Source: Synechococcus sp. PCC 7335
GTDB taxonomy: Bacteria; Cyanobacteriota; Cyanobacteriia; Phormidesmidales; Phormidesmidaceae
DNA: 64,000 nt
Reading direction: 5' to 3'
Assembly: GCF_000155595.1 (NCBI RefSeq)
Contig: NZ_DS989904.1
Coordinates: forward strand, 2,777,620-2,841,619
Shown one piece after another: positions 53,906 through 63,613 of the stretch; position 1 is the stretch's first letter, and every line of letters starts with the position of its first letter. The translations under genes and the position numbers were made by a program. A model generated the notes under the pieces. It worked only from the letters and a program-made list of their open reading frames with translations, was not told the DNA's origin and ran no database searches.

Positions 53906-54772
53906 CTACAGCTGTCCTCCAGTTACATCAATCAAAGCACCCGTCATGAAGCTGCTATCTTCAGCTGCTAAGAACACATAGGCAGGCGCTAATTCTTCTG
54001 GTTGACCTGTTCTTTTCATGGCATTGGCACTATCGAAGCCTTCCACTTCATCCTCGGGCATTGTTGCTGGAATATTGGGTGTCCAGACTGGGCCCGGAAC
54101 AACAGCATTCACCCGAATTTTCTGGTCTGCAAGGTTTAGCGCTAACGACTTTGTAAACGTATGTACGGCGCCTTTACTAGAGGAATAGTCCACTAAGAAC
54201 TTCTTGCCTTGCTTACCGATGATAGAGCCCGTGTTGATAATCACATCGCCTTCTTTAAGATAAGGATAGGCGGCTTTGAACATGTGAAAGTAGCCAAAGA
54301 TATTAGTCTCGAAAGTTTCATGAAACTGTTTGATAGTCAGATCCGCAATATCTTCTTGCACCATCTGAAAGGCAGCATTATTGATCAAGATATCGAGTTG
54401 ACCAAACTTTTCAACCGTCTGTTTTACCGCGTCCTCACATTCTTCAGGTTTGCGAACGTCCATCTTAATCGGTAAGCACTGACCGCCGCGCTCTTCTACT
54501 ATTTCCTTAGTTTTACTAGCGTCGTCATCATTAGCGTTGTACAGAATAGCAGTGTTAGCTCCTTCCATGGCATAAGCGATCGCTACTGCTCGTCCGATTC
54601 CAGAGTCACCGCCTGTAATAATGGCTACTTTGCCTGTCAGCTTACCAGCCGCCTTATAGTTAGATAAATCACTATCGGGGGCAGGCGTCATATCGGCTTG
54701 ACTAGCCGGGTAAGCAAGCTGTTGTCCAGGGATATCTTTAGGCTTGGGTCGGCGTTCCGATGTTGTAGACAT
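53906..54772 (-). CDS. Short-chain dehydrogenase/reductase (YghA/GSP39-like)
   Basis: The 288-residue SDR has a 45-residue N-terminal extension (PKPKDIPGQQLAYPASQADM) before the cofactor motif TGGDSGIGRAVA. Other motifs are NNAAFQ, the catalytic YSSSK (Tyr and Lys) and VVPGPVWTPNIPATMPEDE. This arrangement is that of the stress-related GSP39/YghA group. The substrate is unknown; aldehyde or sugar reduction is common in the group. Confidence 0.88.
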   Translation of the reverse strand: MSTTSERRPKPKDIPGQQLAYPASQADMTPAPDSDLSNYKAAGKLTGKVAIITGGDSGIGRAVAIAYAMEGANTAILYNANDDDASKTKEIVEERGGQCLPIKMDVRKPEECEDAVKQTVEKFGQLDILINNAAFQMVQEDIADLTIKQFHETFETNIFGYFHMFKAAYPYLKEGDVIINTGSIIGKQGKKFLVDYSSSKGAVHTFTKSLALNLADQKIRVNAVVPGPVWTPNIPATMPEDEVEGFDSANAMKRTGQPEELAPAYVFLAAEDSSFMTGALIDVTGGQL

Positions 54773-54912
54773 AGGTATAGTTTTGTGATGGTTGAATCGT
54801 CACCCTTCAGCATAGAAGACTCCTTTTTAGAAGATCTCTACCGAGGGTGACAGCTCATCTCAAAAATAGCCAGACGAAAGATAGAACTCTTCAATCGCCT
54901 AGGTCAATAGAC

Positions 54913-56013
54913 TTAGCATTCTTTGTTCACCACTGCTGTCAGATCCCAGGCTCTAATTGTGCCATCGTATCCACCACTCATTAATGTATCCCCAGCACCG
55001 CTGAACGCGACAGAGTACACAAATCCAGAATGTCCCTTCAGCGTACAAAGTACTTCACTTCTCTGCCAATCCCAAACCTTGATAGTCTCGTCATAGCTAG
55101 CGCTTGCTAACAGAGTTCCATCAGGGCTAAAGGCAACATCGGCGACTACCAGATCATGATTCACCAGTGTCTGAGTCAGCTGAGTATTTTCTAAGTTCCA
55201 AATCCGAATAGACGCATCAGAGTGGCCGCTAGCAATATAGCCTTTATCGTTGATAGAAAGGCTCAAGACACGTTCGGGGGTGACTTCTAAAGTGAGGGTA
55301 TTTTTTTGTTGAGCGATATCCCAGACTCGGATGGTGCCCGCTTGGTCGCCGCTGATTAGTAAGTTAGAGTTGGCTGGGTGGAAAGCAAGGGTATTGATCT
55401 GGGGGCCAGCGGTGTTGAGGGTAGTAGCCTCTGGAAATTCGCTATCGCTACCCCAAGGATTGCTCCGGATACTTTTTAGCGTGTCATCTAGTGTCCACGT
55501 TTGGATAGCGCCACTACTGTCACCGACTGCAAACCTGGTGTTATCAGAGCTAACGGCGACACTCATGATCCGAGCTGAGCTACCTGCAAAAGACGTGCTC
55601 AGCTCCGTGCTAGGTATGTTCCATAGGCTGATATCGCCGCTGCTACTTGCTGTGATCAGCTGCTGGCCATCTGCTGTGAAGACGAGGTCGTTGATTTTAC
55701 CTTTATGATCAAGCGATCGCGCTATTTCAGGTTCAGCTTGATTCCATAATTTCACAGTATTGTTGTAGCTGCTACTTGCCACTAAAGGACCGGTAGTCGC
55801 TAGGCTCAGCACAGTCGCTGCATGAGAGCCCAATATCTTGGCAGAGCTTGTCTGTATGGTGCTTTGACCGCGTACGCTCACCTCTGAAGTGATATTTATA
55901 CCACTCTCTAGCCGTTCAGATATCAGTAAAAAAATCCCGCTAAGACCAGCTACTACGCCTGCTGATAACAGCACAGCAATCAGCGGAAACGTATTGCGAT
56001 TTTTAGGGAACAT
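54913..56013 (-). CDS. Membrane-anchored WD40 repeat protein
   Basis: The 366-residue protein has one N-terminal membrane helix (residues about 8-30: TFPLIAVLLSAGVVAGLSGI) and about seven WD40 repeats from residue 55 on (TVKLWNQ, DISLWNI, TIRVWDI, SIRIWNL, TIKVWDW, TIRAWDL). It would form a seven-bladed propeller acting as a protein-interaction platform on the periplasmic or cytoplasmic face. No enzyme domain is visible. It is divergent from the phosphoesterase gene. The partner is unknown. Confidence 0.85.
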   Translation of the reverse strand: MFPKNRNTFPLIAVLLSAGVVAGLSGIFLLISERLESGINITSEVSVRGQSTIQTSSAKILGSHAATVLSLATTGPLVASSSYNNTVKLWNQAEPEIARSLDHKGKINDLVFTADGQQLITASSSGDISLWNIPSTELSTSFAGSSARIMSVAVSSDNTRFAVGDSSGAIQTWTLDDTLKSIRSNPWGSDSEFPEATTLNTAGPQINTLAFHPANSNLLISGDQAGTIRVWDIAQQKNTLTLEVTPERVLSLSINDKGYIASGHSDASIRIWNLENTQLTQTLVNHDLVVADVAFSPDGTLLASASYDETIKVWDWQRSEVLCTLKGHSGFVYSVAFSGAGDTLMSGGYDGTIRAWDLTAVVNKEC

Positions 56014-56216
56014 CGCTACTCAAAACTACAGCATTGGTATCTAGATCAAATGTAGATCGCTTATCAGTAGAATCACGAGTAAGTGCAGCGTCTTCAGCGA
56101 AAGTTCATAGCAGTCGCAAGCGCACTCTCTGATTTGTTTTTGATATACCCCGTTCTAGTTGTAGGAAGACGTACTACAGTCTAGTAGGAACTAACGGTAA
56201 ACCAGCGAATTAGGTT

Positions 56217-57821
56217 ATGAGATTTGTAGTTGATCCGGCGATCACCACTAAAATTGCTCGAATGAAAGAGCGAGTTCGCTGGCAGCATCCTGTCTGGAAA
56301 GAGGCAAACATCGACCAGACTTGTTTGGAGATTGTTGAGCAAAGGGTAGGAAAAGACCAAGACACAAACAAAACCAATCAGGATTTCTCTTTTTTGGTAA
56401 TTGGCGATAGCGGCACGAGTCGACATGTTCGAGATAGTCCACAGCGCCGAGTTACCAAGCGGCTATTACAGCACTCCGACCAGTGCGACTTCATACTACA
56501 TACGGGTGATGTCGTCTATCTAGTCGGCTCTAGCGAGCAATATCCAGACAACTTTATCGAGCCGTATCGAGAGTTCTTGGTGAATGGCAAAGCACCTCAT
56601 AAGGTCCGCTTTGACCAAATGGTCTTTAAATTGCCCTTTCTACCAGTACTGGGCAATCATGATTACTATGATTTGCCCCTTGTCTCAGGCTTGCTTAGTA
56701 AAGCGCTAACGCCTATTCGTAAATTGCTGCGACGCCGAATTAATTTTGACGTGGGTTGGCACGGTTCTTATCAAGGAGAGGGCTTCTCAAGAGCTTTTAT
56801 TGATTTTGTTGAACCACTTAGCTTGCGTCAGCTCAAGACACATCTGCAAGCACACTATACGGTCAAAAAAGAGACAGGTTACTGTCTACGCTATGTACCA
56901 GGCGAGTTCACTCGTATACCCAATCGCTATTACACCTTTAGAAAGAACGGAATTGATTTTTTTGCGTTAGACAGCAATACATTCAATGCACCGCAGCCGT
57001 TGCCGCCTACAGAAGAAGGCAGGATGCTACGTGAGAAAATCGAAAAGCAGCGGGATGAGTTAGACGAACAGATGCGATCGCTTGCCCTAGAATCTGCTAC
57101 CCTCAACGCCGATGTTCCTAAGCAGGCTGGTCGTTCTGCCCGGATCTACGCCAAGATGGAGCAAATAGACGAGCAGCTACAGGATATTGACAAGCAGCTC
57201 AATGCATCTCTAGAGAACACGACTGTTGATACGGAACAGTTGGATTGGCTACGTGATCGTTTGATTGCTTCTTGGCAAGATCCTACTGCTAAAGGTAGAG
57301 TTCTGTATTTTCATCATCCACCCTACGTCACAGAAAGCACCAAATGGTTTCAAGGACAGACCCTTGCTGTGCGCACACACCTTAGAGAAGTTCTCGATGA
57401 TGTCCAAAGGGAGATTAAAGAGTACACTAGGCCACTAGTTGATCTTGTGCTGAGTGGTCATGCCCATTGCTTTGAGTATTTGAAGACTCTAGAAACAGGG
57501 CATGGCGATCGCACAATTCCTTGGATTGTCTGTGGCGGCAGCGGTTTTAGCTTGCGTAGACAAAGAAAAGAAGGTGCGGTTCTAGAAGAATTTGGTGAGC
57601 CTGTTGCCAAGTGTCATCTATTTGTCGGGCGAGAAGGACACGGCAGTAAAACTAGAAGGCCCTATACTGCGCTCCGAGTGGATGTGAAGTATGGCAGTTC
57701 TCAGAACAGTCTAGAGGGTGAAGTAGATGATCAGCCTCAATTTGTTCTACGTACGCTAGTGGCAGAAAGAGCAAATAGTAAGTGGAAAGCCTACGACCTC
57801 GATCCAATTGTGTTGGGATAG
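56217..57821 (+). CDS. Calcineurin-like metallophosphoesterase
   Basis: The 534-residue protein has the metallophosphoesterase motifs: GDSGTSRH (D-x-G), HTGDVVYLVG (GD), LGNHDYYD (GNHD), YFHHPPYVTES and LSGHAHCFEYLK (GHxH). A coiled-coil-rich insertion (about 270-330: EKQRDELDEQMRSLALESAT and MEQIDEQLQDIDKQLN) splits the catalytic domain. No signal peptide. The metal sites are complete, so it is likely active; substrate unknown. An inverted repeat lies just after the stop. Confidence 0.85.
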   Translation: MRFVVDPAITTKIARMKERVRWQHPVWKEANIDQTCLEIVEQRVGKDQDTNKTNQDFSFLVIGDSGTSRHVRDSPQRRVTKRLLQHSDQCDFILHTGDVVYLVGSSEQYPDNFIEPYREFLVNGKAPHKVRFDQMVFKLPFLPVLGNHDYYDLPLVSGLLSKALTPIRKLLRRRINFDVGWHGSYQGEGFSRAFIDFVEPLSLRQLKTHLQAHYTVKKETGYCLRYVPGEFTRIPNRYYTFRKNGIDFFALDSNTFNAPQPLPPTEEGRMLREKIEKQRDELDEQMRSLALESATLNADVPKQAGRSARIYAKMEQIDEQLQDIDKQLNASLENTTVDTEQLDWLRDRLIASWQDPTAKGRVLYFHHPPYVTESTKWFQGQTLAVRTHLREVLDDVQREIKEYTRPLVDLVLSGHAHCFEYLKTLETGHGDRTIPWIVCGGSGFSLRRQRKEGAVLEEFGEPVAKCHLFVGREGHGSKTRRPYTALRVDVKYGSSQNSLEGEVDDQPQFVLRTLVAERANSKWKAYDLDPIVLG

Positions 57822-57840
57822 CATCCCTTTGACTAGCAAA

Positions 57841-57880
57841 TGACTAGCAAAGTGAGGATGGCTGATTACTTTGCTAGTCA
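57841..57880. repeat. Inverted repeat after the phosphoesterase gene, 13-bp arms
   Basis: TGACTAGCAAAGT (57841-57853) and ACTTTGCTAGTCA (57868-57880) pair perfectly. A direct repeat of TGACTAGCAAA precedes the left arm. It could end transcription, though no T-run follows. Confidence 0.75.
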
Positions 57881-57913
57881 GGGGCGCTAGTAGCCAAGGC
57901 CTTTTATGAATAT

Positions 57914-58060
57914 CTATGGCTTTTCGCACCTCGCTTACTACCCTGCGAAAGGCTATAGCCTTCGCTATACAACGTAGAGGGCATAGTAGCGGTGCGAACC
58001 CGTGTCGTCGTACGGCGCTAAAGGAACACACACCAAGACAACTGCACGTAGGCGCAGCCT
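57914..58060. repeat. Dispersed structured repeat, copy B
   Basis: Closest partner of copy A at 30391. CTATGGCTTTTCGCA (57914-57928) pairs with TGCGAAAGGCTATAG (57944-57958), and a second element, GTAGCGGTGCGAA, is partly complementary to the TTCGCACC stretch in the loop. GTGTCGTCGTACGG and CACCAAGACA follow. No ORF. Confidence 0.65.
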
Positions 58061-58067
58061 TTTTGAC

Positions 58068-58520
58068 TTACGAATTTAGCTTTTTCATCTCCCAGGTAGT
58101 GTACGTTCCAACTGGGCTCCACAACAGGTAGGGAATTAATAAAATAGCTGCCCAGATAGAAACATTGAACACCGTGATCGCCAGTACTAGCCCAATTACA
58201 AACCCAGTGCCACCAATAAAGCTAGCTGCCAATAAACTATGCGACCAAAGTAAAACCGGTGTAAATGCAACCGTCACTACTTCGAGCACGATATATGCGC
58301 TCATCCAAGCCCAAGACTGAGTCTGTTGCCAGATGATATAGGCGGACCAGCCGCCACAGACAAAAACCGTTGTCCAGATTACCGGAATCAGCTTTTCAAA
58401 AGTTAGCCACTGTGGCCTCTCTAGTCGCCGAAACCACTTCACATCCTTCGGTCTGATGATATTAGACAACAACGCGATCGCCAGACCAACCCCTGCAATC
58501 ACCATCCAAGACTTCAGCAT
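58068..58520 (-). CDS. TspO/MBR family tryptophan-rich protein
   Basis: The 150-residue membrane protein has five hydrophobic helices and the family pattern of Trp/Pro residues (FRRLERPQWLTFEKLIPVIW, GGWSAYIIWQQ, WAAILLIPYLLWSP, VGTYTTWEMKKLNS). TspO proteins bind tetrapyrroles or lipids and take part in stress responses. Downstream of it lies dispersed repeat B. No operon partner is seen. Confidence 0.82.
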   Translation of the reverse strand: MLKSWMVIAGVGLAIALLSNIIRPKDVKWFRRLERPQWLTFEKLIPVIWTTVFVCGGWSAYIIWQQTQSWAWMSAYIVLEVVTVAFTPVLLWSHSLLAASFIGGTGFVIGLVLAITVFNVSIWAAILLIPYLLWSPVGTYTTWEMKKLNS

Positions 58521-58601
58521 AGCTGCACCCTCATTGCCTACTTGATCTCTACCTGTTCACTCTCCAGGTATGCTCATCCTTATCCTTACTCTGTTTACCC
58601 C

Positions 58602-59408
58602 TTACCCTGTCCAAGGGGTTCGAAAAGAAGGAAATAGCGTCAGTCCCCCATCTACGAACAGCGTCTGCCCAGTGATGTATGCTGCGTCATCAGAAGCTAA
58701 GAATGCAGCTACTGCTGCCATTTCTTCAGACGTCCCCGAACGTCCCATTGGGATATGACTTTCAATTTCTCCTTTCCTTTGAGGATCGTCTTTCCAAGGA
58801 TTGATCGGCGTCAGCGTTGCTCCTGGAGCAAATGAGTTGATCCGAATATTATCACGAGCATATTCTAGAGCCAGTGTGCGTGTCATCGCCTGCATTCCTG
58901 ACTTACTCATGGTGTAGCCCACGTATCTAGGTCTAGGAATGAGTTCGTGAACGCTAGAGTCATTGACAATAATGCCCCCACCGTTTTCAAGAAAATGTGT
59001 GATCGCCTTTTGCGAACACATAAATGCTCCTTTCATATTGATGTCGATCATCTTGTCGAATTTATCAATTTCGAGCTCATGAGAAGGTGCTTGAATCTGC
59101 ATTCCCGCGTTGTTAATCAAGATGTCTAGTCCGTCAAAGGTCTCAAATACCTGCTCAAACATGGCAGCAACATCCTTCTCTTGAGACACATCCGCCTGCA
59201 CCTTCATATCCTTAAGCGTACCGGGCTCAATTCCTGCCGCTGCGCTGGCAGAACGCATCTGCTCAAGCGTAACGTTGGCTTCCTCTTCGCCCTTGTAATA
59301 GTTCACTGCAACGTTTGCCCCTTCTTGAGCAAATCGCACGGCGATCGCCTGACCAATACCGCTACTTCCCCCTGTCACTAGAACGTTCTTACCCTTCAAT
59401 CCCTGCAT
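58602..59408 (-). CDS. Short-chain dehydrogenase (glucose 1-dehydrogenase-like)
   Basis: The 268-residue classical SDR has TGGSSGIGQAIAVRFAQEGA, NNAGMQIQAPSHE, the catalytic GYTMSK (Tyr and Lys) and a C-terminal TGQTLFVDGGLTL. It resembles bacterial glucose 1-dehydrogenase-type enzymes, but the substrate is uncertain. ATG 59408 has a purine-rich AGGAG upstream. Unrelated to the SDR at 53906 apart from family. Confidence 0.88.
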   Translation of the reverse strand: MQGLKGKNVLVTGGSSGIGQAIAVRFAQEGANVAVNYYKGEEEANVTLEQMRSASAAAGIEPGTLKDMKVQADVSQEKDVAAMFEQVFETFDGLDILINNAGMQIQAPSHELEIDKFDKMIDINMKGAFMCSQKAITHFLENGGGIIVNDSSVHELIPRPRYVGYTMSKSGMQAMTRTLALEYARDNIRINSFAPGATLTPINPWKDDPQRKGEIESHIPMGRSGTSEEMAAVAAFLASDDAAYITGQTLFVDGGLTLFPSFRTPWTG

Positions 59409-59787
59409 GCTTCTCCTTAAATTAATAGAACCAGAAATTAATAGAACCAGTCGAAAGCCAAAGCCAGTTGAAAGCTACATATAGCATGCGTTGGTAACAA
59501 CTAGATTAACCGTCTTATACAACATCTAAGGGATGTGCTAAGGATGTACGAAGATGGTGCTGCAAGTCATCTTTTTCTATAAGACTATGGCTATGGATAG
59601 GGCCATAGATTTTTCTCTAATGCAAACGTACTTCGGTGAAATAACCACCACCATTGAGGCGGGCTTCTGGTACGCATTAACGAATGTCTACTAAAAGAAA
59701 GAGAATGTTTCCCACTATCTGTAGAGATGCGTAGCGTAAGAAGAAATTAGGATTAAATACGAATGTAACAAAGGTTTTAACCAAATT
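59409..59787. other. Divergent intergenic region, 379 bp
   Basis: Apart from the tandem duplication nothing is recognisable. Confidence 0.5.
59419..59450. repeat. 16-bp exact tandem duplication
   Basis: AAATTAATAGAACCAG occurs twice in a row just upstream of the SDR gene start. Confidence 0.9.
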
Positions 59788-60027
59788 ATGGAAAACACCG
59801 ACTCTCTTCCAAAGCAGGCTGCCGTAGATGGTAAAAGTGCTTTTGCAGGCAATCCTTCTTCGACTCAAGACGAAGGAACAAATCATCTAGGTATTGACCA
59901 AATGGGTGAGAGTGCCGGATTAGACATTCACCCTGAAGAGCCACTAGCAACCAAAGAAAAACTAGAAGCTCGCGATCAGGAAAGATTTGATCTTGATTCA
60001 GCTAACCCTGAAACAGAAACTCTCTAG
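59788..60027 (+). CDS. Small acidic hypothetical protein
   Basis: A 79-residue, highly acidic and probably disordered protein (MENTDSLPKQAAVDGKSAFA; tail DLDSANPETETL). The composition is typical of stress-linked cyanobacterial small proteins, but I do not recognise a named family. It precedes the rhodanese-like gene by 59 bp on the same strand and is likely co-transcribed. Confidence 0.55.
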   Translation: MENTDSLPKQAAVDGKSAFAGNPSSTQDEGTNHLGIDQMGESAGLDIHPEEPLATKEKLEARDQERFDLDSANPETETL

Positions 60028-60086
60028 AACCTGTATCGCTCTCATACACTCACACATTATTAAATCAACCGAGGATCGCAACCACT

Positions 60087-60635
60087 ATGGAAGACAATGC
60101 AGTCGACCAGACTATTGAAAAAGCACAAGAGGATACCACAACAGTCCTAGAAAAAGCTAAGCAAGCAGAAGGCCGAGTGCTAGATGCTGTTGATACAGCC
60201 CAGGAGAACATTGGCAAAGCAACCCCTGTGTCGACTAAGGCTGAGTACGACACAATCGCGACGCCCAATGATGTTAAGTCCAGACTAGACTGGGGCGAAC
60301 CTGCATTAACGATTGTCGATGTGCGTGATCGCGAAGCCTTCAATGATGAACGGATCATGGGAGCAGTTTCTATGCCCGCTGATAAGAATTTAGTAGAACG
60401 TGCTAAGCAGTCGATGTCTCCAGAGCGAGATATTTTCGTTTATAGCGACTCTGATCAAGATACGGCGGCTGCCGCTATTCAGCTGCAAGAAGCTGGATTC
60501 CAAAAGGTCAGTGCTATCAAGGGTGGCCTGCCTGCGTGGAAAGCAATCAATGGCGCTGTAGAAGGACGTGGTCAAGCCTCAGGCCTTCTAGAAGAAGGTG
60601 GTGCCAGTTTGACTGGACAGAATGCTACTCCTTAA
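60087..60635 (+). CDS. Rhodanese-like protein without the catalytic Cys
   Basis: The 182-residue protein has a helical N-terminus (residues 1-55) and a rhodanese domain (about 56-160: TIVDVRDREAFNDERIMGAV, VSAIKGGLPAWKAI). The usual active-site Cys of VYC-x-G/S is Ser120 here (IFVYSDSDQDTAA), so sulfurtransferase activity is unlikely and a regulatory or binding role is inferred. A strong hairpin follows at 60683. Confidence 0.82.
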   Translation: MEDNAVDQTIEKAQEDTTTVLEKAKQAEGRVLDAVDTAQENIGKATPVSTKAEYDTIATPNDVKSRLDWGEPALTIVDVRDREAFNDERIMGAVSMPADKNLVERAKQSMSPERDIFVYSDSDQDTAAAAIQLQEAGFQKVSAIKGGLPAWKAINGAVEGRGQASGLLEEGGASLTGQNATP

Positions 60636-60682
60636 GTGCCCAGTCCGCTGGTCTAGGATTTCACCTGGATCCTCTTAGTTTT

Positions 60683-60723
60683 GCAAAGGTCCCCAGTGCT
60701 ACAAAGGTGCTAGGGGCCTTTGC
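60683..60723. terminator. Hairpin after the rhodanese-like gene, possible terminator
   Basis: GCAAAGG(T)CCCC pairs with GGGGCCTTTGC with one bulge. A smaller CTATAGC/GCTATAG hairpin follows, but no clear T-run. Confidence 0.5.
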
Positions 60724-60958
60724 TATAGCGCTTTAGCTATAGCCCTTTAGTAGTGCCCTTTATCGACGTGTTGATTAAGAGATCGTAGCGCATGCCTATA
60801 GGTTAGGACCCCTATCTGAAGCCTAGGCTTAGCTAGAACAGTTTAGGCTCAATGCGTACTGCCATACGTCAAGACTGAATTCAGATTGCTATACGTAGAA
60901 AGGATCGGTTATTGCGACTTTTACTCTTCTACCGCGACCGATACATTGGCAAAGTAGA

Positions 60959-62699
<1,741 letters not shown>

Positions 62700-62772
62700 C
62701 TAGCTGCCCAAGGTGACTTGCCGGTGCCGATTAATTTGTCACCACTTACCTGAAAATTTGAAACTGTAGAGG

Positions 62773-62803
62773 AAGGGATAGTGTAATTGCTATCCCTTTT
62801 TTT
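62773..62803 (+). terminator. Rho-independent terminator of groEL
   Basis: AAGGGATAG pairs perfectly with CTATCCCTT, followed by a run of seven T's. Confidence 0.93.
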
Positions 62804-62824
62804 AATACCCCTCATGCGAGATCT

Positions 62825-63613
62825 TCACGCCGTTGTCAGCAACTTTGTCAGGTGACTATTGCCCCTGACGCTCTCGGCAATAAGCTTTTCGGCTGGATGT
62901 GGGGGTAGTGATCTAGAAAAGAGCAGTCCTTGACCTTCATCACAGCCTAACTTTTTAAGGTTAGAGAGCTGACTGGGTGTTTCAATACCTTCTGCATTAA
63001 TGCTCATATTCAGGCTGTGGCCAAGTTCAATAATGGCTTTGATGAATTCAGTATTCTCGTCGAGCGCCTGCATCTGGTGAATGAAAGATTGATCGATTTT
63101 CAAAACGTCAACTTCAAACTCTCGTAGACGAGCTAAAGAAGAATACCCTGTCCCAAAATCGTCAATTGCTAGCTGAATGCCAAGCTGGCTCAGCTCTTTT
63201 AGCCGGGTTTTGGCAACTGTTAGGTTATTGATTAGAACGCTTTCAGTAATTTCTAGACGTAGACAGCTAGCGGCTAGGCCAGTCTTCTTTAGAATGTGTG
63301 CAACTTCACCTACGATATTAGGCTGCAGTAGCTGTTTTCCGGAGAAGTTGACAGCGATTATAAGGGGGCTTTTAAAGCGAGGAAATGTATCTTGCCAGGA
63401 TTTCAGCTGGCAGCAGGCTGTTTTGAGCACCCAAGCGCCTAACGGAATGATTAGACCAGTCTCTTCTGCGATCGGAATAAAGTTAGCAGGAGAGATGCGT
63501 CCATGAGTTGGATGCTCCCACCGAACAAGTGCTTCAAATCCACTGAGGTAGCCGGTGCTAAAACAGAGATGAGGTTGATATTCGACAATAAACGGAGGGT
63601 TAGCCATTAGCAT
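62825..63613 (-). CDS. EAL-domain c-di-GMP phosphodiesterase part of a frameshifted GGDEF-EAL gene
   Basis: The 262-residue frame contains a complete EAL domain: FEALVRWEHPTHG, SPANFIPIAEETGL, RLEITESVL, IDDFGTGYSSL, VLKIDQSFI and NAEGIETPSQL. These hold the metal and catalytic residues for c-di-GMP hydrolysis. The N-terminal MLMANPPFIVEYQPHLCFST is internal in type and continues the preceding frame, which ends 14 nt inside it. So this is probably the second half of one GGDEF-EAL protein, separated by an indel, not an independent gene. Confidence 0.85.
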   Translation of the reverse strand: MLMANPPFIVEYQPHLCFSTGYLSGFEALVRWEHPTHGRISPANFIPIAEETGLIIPLGAWVLKTACCQLKSWQDTFPRFKSPLIIAVNFSGKQLLQPNIVGEVAHILKKTGLAASCLRLEITESVLINNLTVAKTRLKELSQLGIQLAIDDFGTGYSSLARLREFEVDVLKIDQSFIHQMQALDENTEFIKAIIELGHSLNMSINAEGIETPSQLSNLKKLGCDEGQGLLFSRSLPPHPAEKLIAESVRGNSHLTKLLTTA

